From Fictibacillus phosphorivorans (GTDB lineage Bacteria; Bacillota; Bacilli; Bacillales; Fictibacillaceae): a stretch of DNA of 64,000 bases. A model generated the notes under the pieces. That model was not told where the DNA came from and did not search any database. It saw only the letters and a program-made list of their open reading frames with translations. Made by a program: the position numbers and the translations under genes. This document shows, in pieces, positions 21,820 through 29,189 of this stretch. Position 1 is the stretch's first letter; the number at the start of each line of letters is the position of its first letter. The stretch lies in the NCBI RefSeq assembly GCF_001629705.1, contig NZ_CP015378.1, positions 2,914,001-2,978,000 of the forward strand, given 5' to 3'.

Positions 21820-22125
21820 AAACCAACAAAAAAACTTCTCCACCCAAATGGACAGGTCAATCCTATCCAAAGGGGTGAAAAAGTTTATTTTCCACGGTAC
21901 CACCCTTATTCACAGTGCTTGCTGACACACGCAAGGACTGCCTCAAGACGAACGAGTCGTCATATTGATAACAAGCGATAAAAAATGGTGTTATCGCTTG
22001 GCCCTTCCTACTAAGAAACGTTCAAAAGGACACTCAGGAGGGATGTCCTGGTATTAGGAATAACCGGTTCACAGCGACCACCGGCTCTCTGTTTATCCCA
22101 CATCTACCATTGTTCTCCGTCATCG
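21820..22125 (-). promoter_or_regulatory. T-box leader (tRNA-sensing attenuator) upstream of ilvB
   Basis: On the minus strand the T-box core AGGGTGGTACCGTGGAA lies at 21890-21906. Upstream a stem-I-like domain is visible: GGGATAA pairs with TTATTCC around an ACAGAGAGCCGG segment, and further down TGGTA pairs with TACCA. Uncharged tRNA should stabilise the antiterminator (AGGGTG with CACCCC). The specifier codon is not certain: AUC (Ile) and CUC (Leu) both occur in the stretch ACATCCCTCC on the 3' side of stem I. The leader starts directly after the ilvD stop, inside the operon. Confidence 0.93.
21826..21885 (-). terminator. T-box conditional terminator ahead of ilvB
   Basis: On the minus strand AACTTTTTTCACCCC pairs with GGGTGGAGAAGTT around a smaller GGACAGGT-type loop hairpin, followed by TTTTTTTG. 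It is mutually exclusive with the antiterminator formed by the T-box core. Confidence 0.9.
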
Positions 22126-22135
22126 TTTTATTGTT

Positions 22136-23803
22136 TTAAATTTTTAAGATTCCACCAGTATTAGCTGAAGTTACGAGCGCCGCATAACGTGCGAGGTAAC
22201 CTTTTTTAATCTTTGGTTCGGGTTTTACCCAGCCTTCTTTTCGTTCTTTTAAGTCTTCTTCTGTTAATAAAACATGAATTGTTCTATTTACTAGATCAAT
22301 TAAGATTGGATCACCATTGTTTACGAACGCGATCGGTCCGCCTTGCGCCGCTTCTGGCGAGATATGACCGATCGAGATCCCTCGAGACGCTCCAGAAAAT
22401 CTGCCATCCGTGATTAGTGCTACTTTCGTACTCAATCCTCTTCCGGCAATAGCTGAAGTTGGTGAGAGCATTTCCGGCATACCTGGTCCACCCTTTGGCC
22501 CTTCATATCGAATGACAACGACATGCCCTTCTCTCACCTCACCATTATTGATGCCTTCAATCGCTTCTTCTTGGGATTCATAGACGATTGCTTCGCCTTG
22601 AAATGTTTTAATCGAAGGATCAACTGCACCCACTTTGATAACGCAACCATCTGGCGCAATATTGCCATAAAGAATGGAAAGGCCACCTACTGGTGAATAT
22701 GCGTTATCTTTTCTACGAATAACATCATCATCTATGATTTCTGCATGCCGTACCCGGTGCTCTAACGTTTCACCACTTATCGTTAACCGATCGTTATGGA
22801 TAGCGCCTTCCATTTTGCAGAGTTCATTGATGATGGCACTGACACCGCCCGCTCGATGAACATCCTGCATAGAATAATCCGAAGCCGGGCTGATCTTAGA
22901 TAAATACGGAATACGCTCTGCGATCTCGTTGATTGACGATAAGTCATATTCAATCTCAGCTTCATTTGCAATCGCAAGCATATGAAGTACGGTATTGGTT
23001 GAGCCGCCCATCGCCATGTCTAAAGCGAAAGCATCATCAATCGCTTCTTTCGTGATAATATCTCTAGGTTTTATATTGTTTTTCACAAGATCCATCAATG
23101 ACGAAGCTGCCTCTTTAATCAGTTTTCTTCTTTCGTTTGAGGTAGCTACGATCGTTCCGTTACCAGGTAGAGTGATTCCGAGCATTTCCATGATGGAATT
23201 CATGCTGTTGGCTGTAAACATCCCGGAGCATGACCCACAAGTCGGGCAAGCACTCGTTTCAAGTTCTAATAGTTCTTCTCTCGTCATCTTTCCAGCTAAG
23301 TGAGAACCTACTCCTTCAAATACCGAGGCAAGTGATAGCGATTTTCCGGCCATAGACTTTCCGGCTTCCATCGGGCCACCTGAAACAAATACTGCAGGAA
23401 CATTCGTCCTTACAGCAGCCATTAACATACCAGGCGTAATCTTGTCACAGTTAGGTATGTAGAACACACCGTCGAACCAATGGGCGTTAATCACTGTTTC
23501 GGCTGCATCTGCAATAACTTCTCGACTCGGAAGCGAATACCTCATGCCGATATGACCCATCGCAATTCCATCATCTACGCCGATCGTATTAAACTCGAAC
23601 GGAATTCCACCAGCTTCTCTAATGGCTTCTTTTACCCATTCACCTACTTTGTTTAGATGCATATGCCCCGGAATAATATCAACATAGGAATTACAAACAC
23701 CGATAAAAGGTTTATCCATATCCTCTGGTGCAACTCCCGCTGCGTGGAGAAGACTTCTGTGCGGGGCTCTATCGATTCCTTGCTTGATCATATTACTGCG
23801 CAT
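22136..23803 (-). CDS. ilvD: Dihydroxy-acid dehydratase
   Basis: IlvD dehydrates the dihydroxy acids to 2-oxoisovalerate and 2-oxo-3-methylvalerate. The 555 residues carry the Fe-S cysteine motifs NCDKITPG and [19 protein letters not shown] (key cysteines), and near the C-terminus [13 protein letters not shown] with the catalytic serine region. TAGGAGTG lies 8 bases before the ATG at 23803. Its stop lies only about ten bases before the T-box stem I. It follows ilvE by 24 bases. Confidence 0.97.
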   Translation of the reverse strand: MRSNMIKQGIDRAPHRSLLHAAGVAPEDMDKPFIGVCNSYVDIIPGHMHLNKVGEWVKEAIREAGGIPFEFNTIGVDDGIAMGHIGMRYSLPSREVIADAAETVINAHWFDGVFYIPNCDKITPGMLMAAVRTNVPAVFVSGGPMEAGKSMAGKSLSLASVFEGVGSHLAGKMTREELLELETSACPTCGSCSGMFTANSMNSIMEMLGITLPGNGTIVATSNERRKLIKEAASSLMDLVKNNIKPRDIITKEAIDDAFALDMAMGGSTNTVLHMLAIANEAEIEYDLSSINEIAERIPYLSKISPASDYSMQDVHRAGGVSAIINELCKMEGAIHNDRLTISGETLEHRVRHAEIIDDDVIRRKDNAYSPVGGLSILYGNIAPDGCVIKVGAVDPSIKTFQGEAIVYESQEEAIEGINNGEVREGHVVVIRYEGPKGGPGMPEMLSPTSAIAGRGLSTKVALITDGRFSGASRGISIGHISPEAAQGGPIAFVNNGDPILIDLVNRTIHVLLTEEDLKERKEGWVKPEPKIKKGYLARYAALVTSANTGGILKI

Positions 23804-23827
23804 ATCTGTAACACTCCTATACTTCTT

Positions 23828-24730
23828 TTATCCAGCTTGAACGGCTTGGTTCGGATACACCTTAACTCCTTCTTCAACTACTTTTTCTCTGAAGGATTTT
23901 AAAAGTTTGTTCGTATGTTCACCTGGTGCGCCGTTTCCGATTACTCTTCCATCTACTTTTACTACCGCAATAACTTCAGCTGCAGTTCCAGTTAAGAATA
24001 CTTCATCAGCTACATAAACATCATGTCTCGTGAACGGTTCTTCAACCATGTTGTATCCTTGTGCTCGTGCGATCTCAACAATTGCGTTACGAGTAATTCC
24101 TTCTAGAGCTCCCAAGTATCCTGGAGGCGTTTTAATGGTATTCCCTTTGATGATGAACACGTTATCAGCAGAACCTTCCGCCACATACCCTTGATCGTTC
24201 AGCATCAAGGCTTCACTTACTCCTGCAAGACTAGCCTCAATCTTAACTAAAATATTGTTCAGGTAGTTTAGCGATTTAACTTTAGGACTTAACACATCTG
24301 GGCGATTTCTTCTGCTTGCCACCGTTATGATTTCTAAACCTGTTTCATAAAGTTTTTTAGGAAATAGTGCAAGCTGTTCCGCAATGACAATAACTCCCGG
24401 TTGGCCGCATGTAAAAGGGTCCAATCCTAAATTTCCTTTTCCTCGTGAAATGACTAATCGAATATAAGCATCACGATATTTATTTTTCTGGAGCGTTTGA
24501 ACGATGATGTCTGTTAGTTCTTCTTTAGTGTGTGGAATTGTCAGCATAATGGATTGAGCTGATTCGTATAAACGTTGAAGATGTTCGTCTAATCGATACA
24601 CATTTCCGTTATAGACTCGAATACCTTCAAACACCCCATCTCCATATAAAAATCCATGATCGTAAACCGAGACTTTGGCGTCATCTTTCAATACGTGCTC
24701 TCCATTAACATAAACCCATTGCTCCTGCAT
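23828..24730 (-). CDS. ilvE: Branched-chain amino acid aminotransferase
   Basis: IlvE performs the last step of valine, leucine and isoleucine synthesis by transamination from glutamate. This 300-residue class IV aminotransferase has the PLP lysine in KSLNYLNN near residue 157 and the phosphate-binding EVFLTGTAAEV segment. It is the shorter form, related in size to bacterial and archaeal IlvE rather than the 360-residue YbgE/YwaA type of B. subtilis. AAAGGAGG lies seven bases before the ATG. As first gene of the operon it is governed by the promoter at 24800-24828. Confidence 0.94.
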   Translation of the reverse strand: MQEQWVYVNGEHVLKDDAKVSVYDHGFLYGDGVFEGIRVYNGNVYRLDEHLQRLYESAQSIMLTIPHTKEELTDIIVQTLQKNKYRDAYIRLVISRGKGNLGLDPFTCGQPGVIVIAEQLALFPKKLYETGLEIITVASRRNRPDVLSPKVKSLNYLNNILVKIEASLAGVSEALMLNDQGYVAEGSADNVFIIKGNTIKTPPGYLGALEGITRNAIVEIARAQGYNMVEEPFTRHDVYVADEVFLTGTAAEVIAVVKVDGRVIGNGAPGEHTNKLLKSFREKVVEEGVKVYPNQAVQAG

Positions 24731-24766
24731 CGTGATCCTCCTTTACGTGTCAATTTGAATTATTTG

Positions 24767-24781
24767 AATTTTTTAAAAATA
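24767..24781. promoter_or_regulatory. CodY-box-like sequence ahead of ilvE
   Basis: AATTTTTTAAAAATA matches the CodY consensus AATTTTCWGAAAATT at 12 of 15 positions. It lies just downstream of the expected start of transcription and 36 bases before the ilvE start codon, a position suited to repression when branched-chain amino acids and GTP are plentiful. AT-rich leaders often give partial matches, so this is a candidate. Confidence 0.45.
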
Positions 24782-24799
24782 TTTTAATAATTGTTGACA

Positions 24800-24828
24800 A
24801 TATTACGCCCATCTTATTAAAGAATCAA
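24800..24828 (-). promoter_or_regulatory. Candidate sigma-A promoter of ilvE-ilvD
   Basis: On the minus strand TTGATT (24823-24828) and TAATAT (24800-24805) are separated by exactly 17 bp. Each hexamer matches consensus at four of six positions. Transcription would start near 24793, about 60 bases before the ilvE ATG. Upstream cre-like sites would suit activation. Confidence 0.5.
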
Positions 24829-24874
24829 CCACGAATTTTGTATTTTTTAATGAATTCTGACTTTTCAGTTATTT

Positions 24875-24889
24875 TGTACACGCTTTCAT
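24875..24889 (-). promoter_or_regulatory. cre-like site 1 upstream of ilvE
   Basis: ATGAAAGCGTGTACA on the minus strand fits the CcpA site WTGNAANCGNWNNCW with one mismatch. It lies roughly 90 bases upstream of the presumed transcription start, where CcpA acts as an activator of the B. subtilis ilv-leu operon. Confidence 0.5.
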
Positions 24890-24940
24890 TCCCATGACCA
24901 TAAGGTTTTGAAGCTTTAACGCGTCACATTGTAAACATTT

Positions 24941-24955
24941 TTAAAGCGCTTTCAA
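24941..24955 (-). promoter_or_regulatory. cre-like site 2 upstream of ilvE
   Basis: TTGAAAGCGCTTTAA on the minus strand fits the cre consensus with one mismatch and has a near-perfect palindromic centre AAAGCGCTTT. It is 66 bp upstream of the first site. It also lies close to the end of the tRNA transcription unit, so it could instead be chance. Confidence 0.5.
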
Positions 24956-24964
24956 ATAGAAATA

Positions 24965-25009
24965 AAAAAACACGCTTGATTTCCTTTAACAGAGGATATC
25001 AAGCGTGTC
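24965..25009 (-). terminator. Terminator of the tRNA-Gly/tRNA-Arg unit
   Basis: On the minus strand CACGCTTGAT pairs with ATCAAGCGTG around a 17-base loop and is followed by TTTTTTTA. It lies about 25 bases beyond the 3' end of tRNA-Arg. Confidence 0.92.
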
Positions 25010-25033
25010 GAAAAGTTATTTTATGTAATAATA

Positions 25034-25110
25034 TGGCGTCCCAGGAGAGATTCGAACTCCCGACCGTACGCTTAGAAGGCGTATGCTCTATCCGGCTGAG
25101 CTACTGGGAC
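25034..25110 (-). tRNA. tRNA-Arg (anticodon TCT)
   Basis: The minus strand folds as a standard cloverleaf: acceptor GTCCCAG with CTGGGAC, D-arm GCTCAGCCGGATAGAGC, anticodon stem with loop CTTCTAA (anticodon TCT, reads AGA), T-arm GGGAGTTCGAATCTCTCC, discriminator G and an encoded CCA. Length is 77 bases. Confidence 0.97.
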
Positions 25111-25112
25111 AT

Positions 25113-25225
25113 ATGTATTGGAGCCCCTTTCGCATAGCAATGGCGCTTTCCGCAATTACCATGCGCTGCGGGCACACAGTGATTTGTTCCACCCGTCGAC
25201 TGTGGATACAAATATATTTTTTATC
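25113..25225 (+). ncRNA. Structured GC-rich island between two tRNAs, candidate small RNA
   Basis: Two strong inverted repeats stand in this short gap. CGCATAGCAAT (25131-25141) and ATTACCATGCG (25155-25165) form 11 pairs, two of them G-U. ATTTGTTCCAC (25182-25192) and GTGGATACAAAT (25202-25213) form 11 pairs with one bulge. On the plus strand the second hairpin is followed by ATATTTTTTATC, which reads as a terminator, and the 5' part holds a C-rich GGAGCCCCTTTC as in SD-binding small RNAs. A plus-strand promoter would have to lie in the antisense of tRNA-Arg and is not clear. I match it to no known family. Confidence 0.35.
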
Positions 25226-25298
25226 ATGCATTTTAATTTAAGATCTGTTAACTTCAGATGTAACTTTTCATGGACCATTTGAACGTGAGAAAAACAAA

Positions 25299-25372
25299 TG
25301 GAGCGGGTGATGAGAATCGAACTCACGACCAGAGCTTGGAAGGCTCTTGTTTTACCACTAAACTACACCCGC
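25299..25372 (-). tRNA. tRNA-Gly (anticodon TCC)
   Basis: Cloverleaf on the minus strand: acceptor GCGGGTG with CACCCGC, D-arm TAGTTTAGTGGTAAAAC, anticodon stem GAGC/GCTC with loop CTTCCAA (anticodon TCC), T-arm GTGAGTTCGATTCTCAT, discriminator T and encoded CCA; 74 bases. It is read before tRNA-Arg in the same direction. Confidence 0.97.
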
Positions 25373-25453
25373 AGACAATTTAGACCTTGTCGCGACGACA
25401 TAACTAAATATACATGATATCTAAATTATAGTCAACCCATTTTCTCAACTTTT

Positions 25454-25984
25454 TTATTTTTTTACTGTTTTTTTCTCGAAAGTCCTACTTAACTGATCGA
25501 TACGCTTACCATCCAGCGAATAAAAACTAACTGAAATACTTCTATCTTCAATTTCTAATATTGCATAAGTCTTATCAAACGAACCTCTAGGCAGCCTTAT
25601 GCTTCCTGGATTGATGAAGATCATTCCCTCACGTTCAAAAGCTTCAGCTACATGTGAATGCCCAAAACATGCAATGGTTGCCCCCGTTTCCTCTGCCCTG
25701 TATGCGAGTGAAAGATAAGACATCTTCACATCATATAGATGACCATGTGTTATAAATATACACGTATCTCCCAACAACTCAATGGCTTCATTGGGAAAAT
25801 CATCGCCCAAATAATCCATATTGCCTTTAACTGTTACAAAACCAGACATCTCTTTCGATGATGTCGAAAGTTCTGAATCGCCACAATGTATCATTAGATC
25901 TACATCGTCTTGATAGCGTCTCTTCAATGTTTCTAACTCATCTGTTAAACCATGACTATCGCTAACAATTAAGGCTTTTCCCAT
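25454..25984 (-). CDS. ysnB: YfcE/MJ0936-family metallophosphoesterase YsnB
   Basis: A 176-residue calcineurin-like phosphoesterase. Metal ligands are visible in VSDSHG (residue 7 on), HCGDSE, KGNMDYL, THGH and the final GHSH, the classic order for the family. The substrate is unknown; family members hydrolyse phosphodiesters in vitro. ATG at 25984 lies within the last codons of rdgB (16-base overlap), so the two are coupled, as ysnA-ysnB are in B. subtilis. There is a long 3' lysine-rich tail. Confidence 0.92.
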   Translation of the reverse strand: MGKALIVSDSHGLTDELETLKRRYQDDVDLMIHCGDSELSTSSKEMSGFVTVKGNMDYLGDDFPNEAIELLGDTCIFITHGHLYDVKMSYLSLAYRAEETGATIACFGHSHVAEAFEREGMIFINPGSIRLPRGSFDKTYAILEIEDRSISVSFYSLDGKRIDQLSRTFEKKTVKK

Positions 25985-26577
25985 AAGAGATCCTCCTCAT
26001 TGATCAGTTTTTTTAGTTTTTCCAAAGCTATTGCTCTATGACTAATTTTATTTTTTTCTTCTTTCGCTAACTCTGCCATCGAACGATTTAATTGAGGAAG
26101 AAAGAAGATCGGGTCATACCCAAAACCTTCGGACCCCCGTTTTTCTCTTAAAATCTGACCTTTACATTCTCCCTTTACAACCAGCGTTTCTTTTTGAGGT
26201 CTCGCAAAAGCTAAAGCACACACGAACTGAGCATCTCTATTGTTATCTTCAACATCTTGAAGTTCTTCTAGTACTTTTTTCATGTTATCTTCATCACTTT
26301 TATGTATTCCTGCATACCTAGCTGAATAAACACCAGGTCTTCCTTCTAAGGCATTGATTTCTAATCCAGAGTCATCAGCAATAACGGGAATATTCATCTG
26401 GTTAGAGATGGTTTCAGCCTTTAAAATGGCGTTCTCTTCAAATGTAACGCCTGTTTCTTCAACATCAGGACTTCCTTCAATATAGTTTAAAGAGAGGATC
26501 TCAACTCCAAGGTTTTCAAACATCGATTGGAATTCTTTTGCTTTACCTTTATTTTTTGTTGCAACTAAAATTTTCAT
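25969..26577 (-). CDS. rdgB: XTP/dITP pyrophosphatase (RdgB/HAM1 family)
   Basis: This enzyme removes non-canonical purine nucleotides (dITP, XTP) from the pool. The 202 residues start with ILVATKNKGKAKEFQ, the family signature, and include the DDSGLEINAL acidic loop with GVYSARYAG, and the substrate loop SEGFGYDPIFFLP near residue 150, with SHRAIALEKL at the end. CACGGAGGAATAAACC precedes the ATG. In B. subtilis rph (RNase PH) lies immediately upstream; here that place is taken by a palindromic repeat. Confidence 0.96.
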   Translation of the reverse strand: MKILVATKNKGKAKEFQSMFENLGVEILSLNYIEGSPDVEETGVTFEENAILKAETISNQMNIPVIADDSGLEINALEGRPGVYSARYAGIHKSDEDNMKKVLEELQDVEDNNRDAQFVCALAFARPQKETLVVKGECKGQILREKRGSEGFGYDPIFFLPQLNRSMAELAKEEKNKISHRAIALEKLKKLINEEDLLWEKP

Positions 26578-26696
26578 GTGGTTTATTCCTCCGTGATAAA
26601 AGTAGATCTTTACTTAGTGAAAATCATGAGAATTCATCTTATAGATATGGATTAAATAAAAAGGCTGTTTTCGTAAACTGTGTTGCTCTTGGAAGT

Positions 26697-26825
26697 GTTG
26701 ATTTCCGTTACAGGCCGCTCGCTTTCCACGGGGCAGGCGGTGAGCCACATTCGAATGTTTCATATTTAAGTGTCTCACCTGCCCGCCTGTCCCGTAGGAG
26801 TCTCGCACCTTCCACTCCAATCAAC
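26697..26825 (+). repeat. GC-rich palindromic repeat, short form, copy 2
   Basis: It matches the copy at 2626-2754 in the same orientation and is also 129 bp, with GTTGATTTCC at one end and CAATCAAC at the other. It fills the gap between gerM and rdgB where rph would be expected. The 357-base gap holds nothing else besides the gerM terminator. Confidence 0.85.
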
Positions 26826-26883
26826 AGTCAAAGAAGTAAATACAATAAGATTTAAAAGCAACAATCCTTTAGAAAAGAGCCAA

Positions 26884-26913
26884 TAAAAAAGAGACGAATA
26901 TTCGCCTCTTTAC
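26884..26913 (-). terminator. Terminator of gerM
   Basis: On the minus strand AAAGAGGCGAATATTCGTCTCTTT is followed by TTTATTG, about 20 bases after the gerM stop. Confidence 0.9.
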
Positions 26914-26934
26914 TGTATCACAACCTATTTGATT

Positions 26935-27981
26935 TTAAAATTCACCTGTATTTACTTCTTTAGGTCTTGAAACCGGGGCTGTAAGTTCTTTCCCCTTTTC
27001 ATTGAATATCTTAGACTTTCCATCCACTTTTATCGCTACTTTTTTCACTTCAGAAAGTTCTGTAAGAGAAAGTACAATGGAATTTAACACTTCATCTGCA
27101 ATCATGCTTTCTTCTTTGTTATCTAGCAGAGCTCCGTTAAAATTAAGCGTAACAACACCATCTTTGACGACAGGTGTACTTAACAATTTCACATCTGTTC
27201 TAAAGTCTGTTAAAAGGCTGCTTTCTGCAGAAGGCCCATCAATTAGGTGCTCAATCGTTGCAGTAACCTTATCTGTTCCTTCTTTTGCAACTCGTCGTGT
27301 TACAGGTACATAATACGTTTGATCCTGTGTCTGTGCCAAGAAATAGAGGGTTACAAGTTCACTATTTGTAATATCTGCGACACTGCCATTTTCAAGATTT
27401 ATACCGTCCACTCGGCTCACACCATCGCCCACAGGTGTATTGTTAACAGGCATTGAATTCTGGTTCTTTCCTGCGATCTGAATTTTAACCTTCTTTATGT
27501 TATCAAACTGAGTAAGTGTAAAAGTAATAGCTTGTAAGATCTTCATTTCATCTGCTGCGTTATACTCCGTAAATTCTTTCGAAAAGTTTGCTGTAGCTGT
27601 CCCCTTTTTAATATTTACCGACAACACTTCTGTATCTGCCGGCAGAACAGCTTGAAAACCGTTAGGAAGCATATTGCTTACAGGACCATCCTTAACTAGG
27701 TACTGAAGTACTTGTTTGGCTGTTTCATCGTTCTTTGGAAGAGCAAGAACTTGCGGAACAACCATGCCGTTGCTGTCGAATAAAAACAGCTGACGTTTAT
27801 TCGTTTGTTCTGCACTCGCTGCTTTATCCTTCTTATCAAGCGACTGACCCTCTTTCACATAATTCACTTTAGGGGGATCAAGCTCATTTCCTGCTTTCTC
27901 TCCCCATAGTCCGCAACCTGATACCAGCAATGAAGCTGATAATATAATAAGCGGTGCACCTGACTTCATCATTTTGCGCAT
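26935..27981 (-). CDS. gerM: Spore germination/sporulation lipoprotein GerM
   Basis: GerM is needed for normal sporulation and germination and contributes to the spore envelope channel region. I choose ATG at 27981, seven bases after GAGGAGGG; an ATG 63 bases upstream has no binding site. The 348-residue product starts with a lipoprotein signal peptide with lipobox VSGC, so the cysteine near residue 22 becomes lipidated and the protein sits outside the cytoplasmic membrane. Two GerMN domains follow, each with an LFFF/YFLA-type strand and a VLQYLVKDGP or IEHLIDGPS helix. It is separated from racE by a terminator. Confidence 0.93.
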   Translation of the reverse strand: MRKMMKSGAPLIILSASLLVSGCGLWGEKAGNELDPPKVNYVKEGQSLDKKDKAASAEQTNKRQLFLFDSNGMVVPQVLALPKNDETAKQVLQYLVKDGPVSNMLPNGFQAVLPADTEVLSVNIKKGTATANFSKEFTEYNAADEMKILQAITFTLTQFDNIKKVKIQIAGKNQNSMPVNNTPVGDGVSRVDGINLENGSVADITNSELVTLYFLAQTQDQTYYVPVTRRVAKEGTDKVTATIEHLIDGPSAESSLLTDFRTDVKLLSTPVVKDGVVTLNFNGALLDNKEESMIADEVLNSIVLSLTELSEVKKVAIKVDGKSKIFNEKGKELTAPVSRPKEVNTGEF

Positions 27982-28051
27982 ACTTTCCCTCCTCAAGTGG
28001 TTTGTACTATTATGTATACGAGCTATCTTCTTCCGATAGACCACTTGTACA

Positions 28052-28093
28052 AAAAATAAAAAGAGCAGAATCCTAAATGGACTCTACTCTTTT
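28052..28093 (-). terminator. Terminator between racE and gerM
   Basis: On the minus strand AGAGTAGAGTCC pairs with GGATTCTGCTCT (with G-U pairs) around a short loop, followed by TTTTATTTTTTG. It separates racE from gerM. Confidence 0.85.
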
Positions 28094-28142
28094 CACTCCA
28101 ATATTCTCTTCAAGAGGTTATCAAAATCTAGTGCTCTGGAAA

Positions 28143-28937
28143 TCACAACTGAATGCATTCTACTTTTTCAATCTTACGGTCTAGCCAGTGGTTAGCAATT
28201 TGCAGGAAATGATTGCTCTCTGCTGTAGCTAAAAATCGATGAACGGGTTTAGCGTCTGCTGTATTTAAAAGTCCGCTATGATCGAGGATGACAGAAACCT
28301 CACGCGCAGTTTCTGCACCAGAACAGATCAACGTGATGTGTTCTCCCATCACTTGCTGAATAATCGGTCTTAATAGCGGATAATGAGTACATCCCAGAAT
28401 TAACGTATCGATTGATACATCCTTTAACGGATATAAGGTTTCTGAAACGGCACTCAATGTCTCTTCACCTGATAACTTTCCTTGTTCAACAAGTGGAACG
28501 AACAACGGGCATGCTAAACTTTCAACGATTACATCGTTACGAATCTGCGTTAGCGCCTGTTTATAAGCACCACTATTGATTGTTCCGACTGTCCCGATTA
28601 CACCAACGTGATTATTTTTCGTCGCTTTTAAAGCTGAACGGGCACCTGGATGGATAACCCCTAAGACCGGAATGTCTAACTTTCTCTTCGCTTCTTCTAA
28701 TACTGCTGCAGTGGCCGTATTACAAGCTATAACAAGCATCTTAATTTTTTGTTCTAAAAGATAGTCAATCATTTCCCATGTATAAGTCCTAACCTCTTCA
28801 AATGGCCTCGGACCATACGGACACCTTTTCGTGTCACCTAAGTAAATAATTTCTTCTTTCGGTAGCTGCTTCATGATCTCTCTTGCTACCGTTAAACCTC
28901 CCACTCCTGAATCAATGACTCCAATGGGTCTATTCAA
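28143..28937 (-). CDS. racE: Glutamate racemase
   Basis: It converts L-glutamate to D-glutamate for peptidoglycan (murI in many annotations). The two catalytic cysteines lie in ACNTATA and LGCTHYP, and the N-terminus [14 protein letters not shown] is conserved. I prefer TTG at 28937 (264 residues), nine bases after GATGAGG, since relatives start close to [11 protein letters not shown] codons at 28964 and 28952 add poorly conserved residues and cannot be excluded. In B. subtilis gerE and ysmB precede racE; here the glucose PTS lies between gerE and racE. Confidence 0.94.
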   Translation of the reverse strand: MNRPIGVIDSGVGGLTVAREIMKQLPKEEIIYLGDTKRCPYGPRPFEEVRTYTWEMIDYLLEQKIKMLVIACNTATAAVLEEAKRKLDIPVLGVIHPGARSALKATKNNHVGVIGTVGTINSGAYKQALTQIRNDVIVESLACPLFVPLVEQGKLSGEETLSAVSETLYPLKDVSIDTLILGCTHYPLLRPIIQQVMGEHITLICSGAETAREVSVILDHSGLLNTADAKPVHRFLATAESNHFLQIANHWLDRKIEKVECIQL

Positions 28938-29058
28938 AAAACATCGCCTCATCTCTATATACATACTGGCGTTAAATCACTGTTTTCTATTCTGCTAATA
29001 TTTTTATGAAATTGCAATACCATTCGTTAATGTAATGTTTTAGGGTTTGTGAGCTGCA

Positions 29059-29111
29059 TGAGGCTCACCGCACGCCCCATGGAATGCGAGCAACCTGGAG
29101 CGGAAATCAAT
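29059..29111 (-). repeat. Fragment of the GC-rich palindromic repeat
   Basis: AGGCTCACCGCACGCCCC followed by GCGAGCAACC and GGAAATCAA corresponds to one half of the palindromic repeat seen at 2626, in the opposite orientation. The other half is missing, so it is a decayed copy, in the gap between ptsI and racE. Confidence 0.7.
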
Positions 29112-29147
29112 CACTCCCGTGTCCAAACATATTAACTCAACATCTAT

Positions 29148-29186
29148 AGAAAAAGACTATGGAAATTTCCCCATAGTCTTTTTTCT
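29148..29186 (-). terminator. Terminator of the pts operon
   Basis: On the minus strand AAAAAAGACTATGG pairs with CCATAGTCTTTTT around a short loop just beyond the ptsI stop. The hairpin is symmetric with T runs on both sides. Confidence 0.88.
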
Positions 29187-29189
29187 ACT

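Noticed and set aside
26538..26855. 105-codon plus-strand and 68-codon minus-strand frames between gerM and rdgB
   Set aside because: They cross the short palindromic repeat and the rdgB 5' end, lack binding sites and look like no protein; neither resembles RNase PH.
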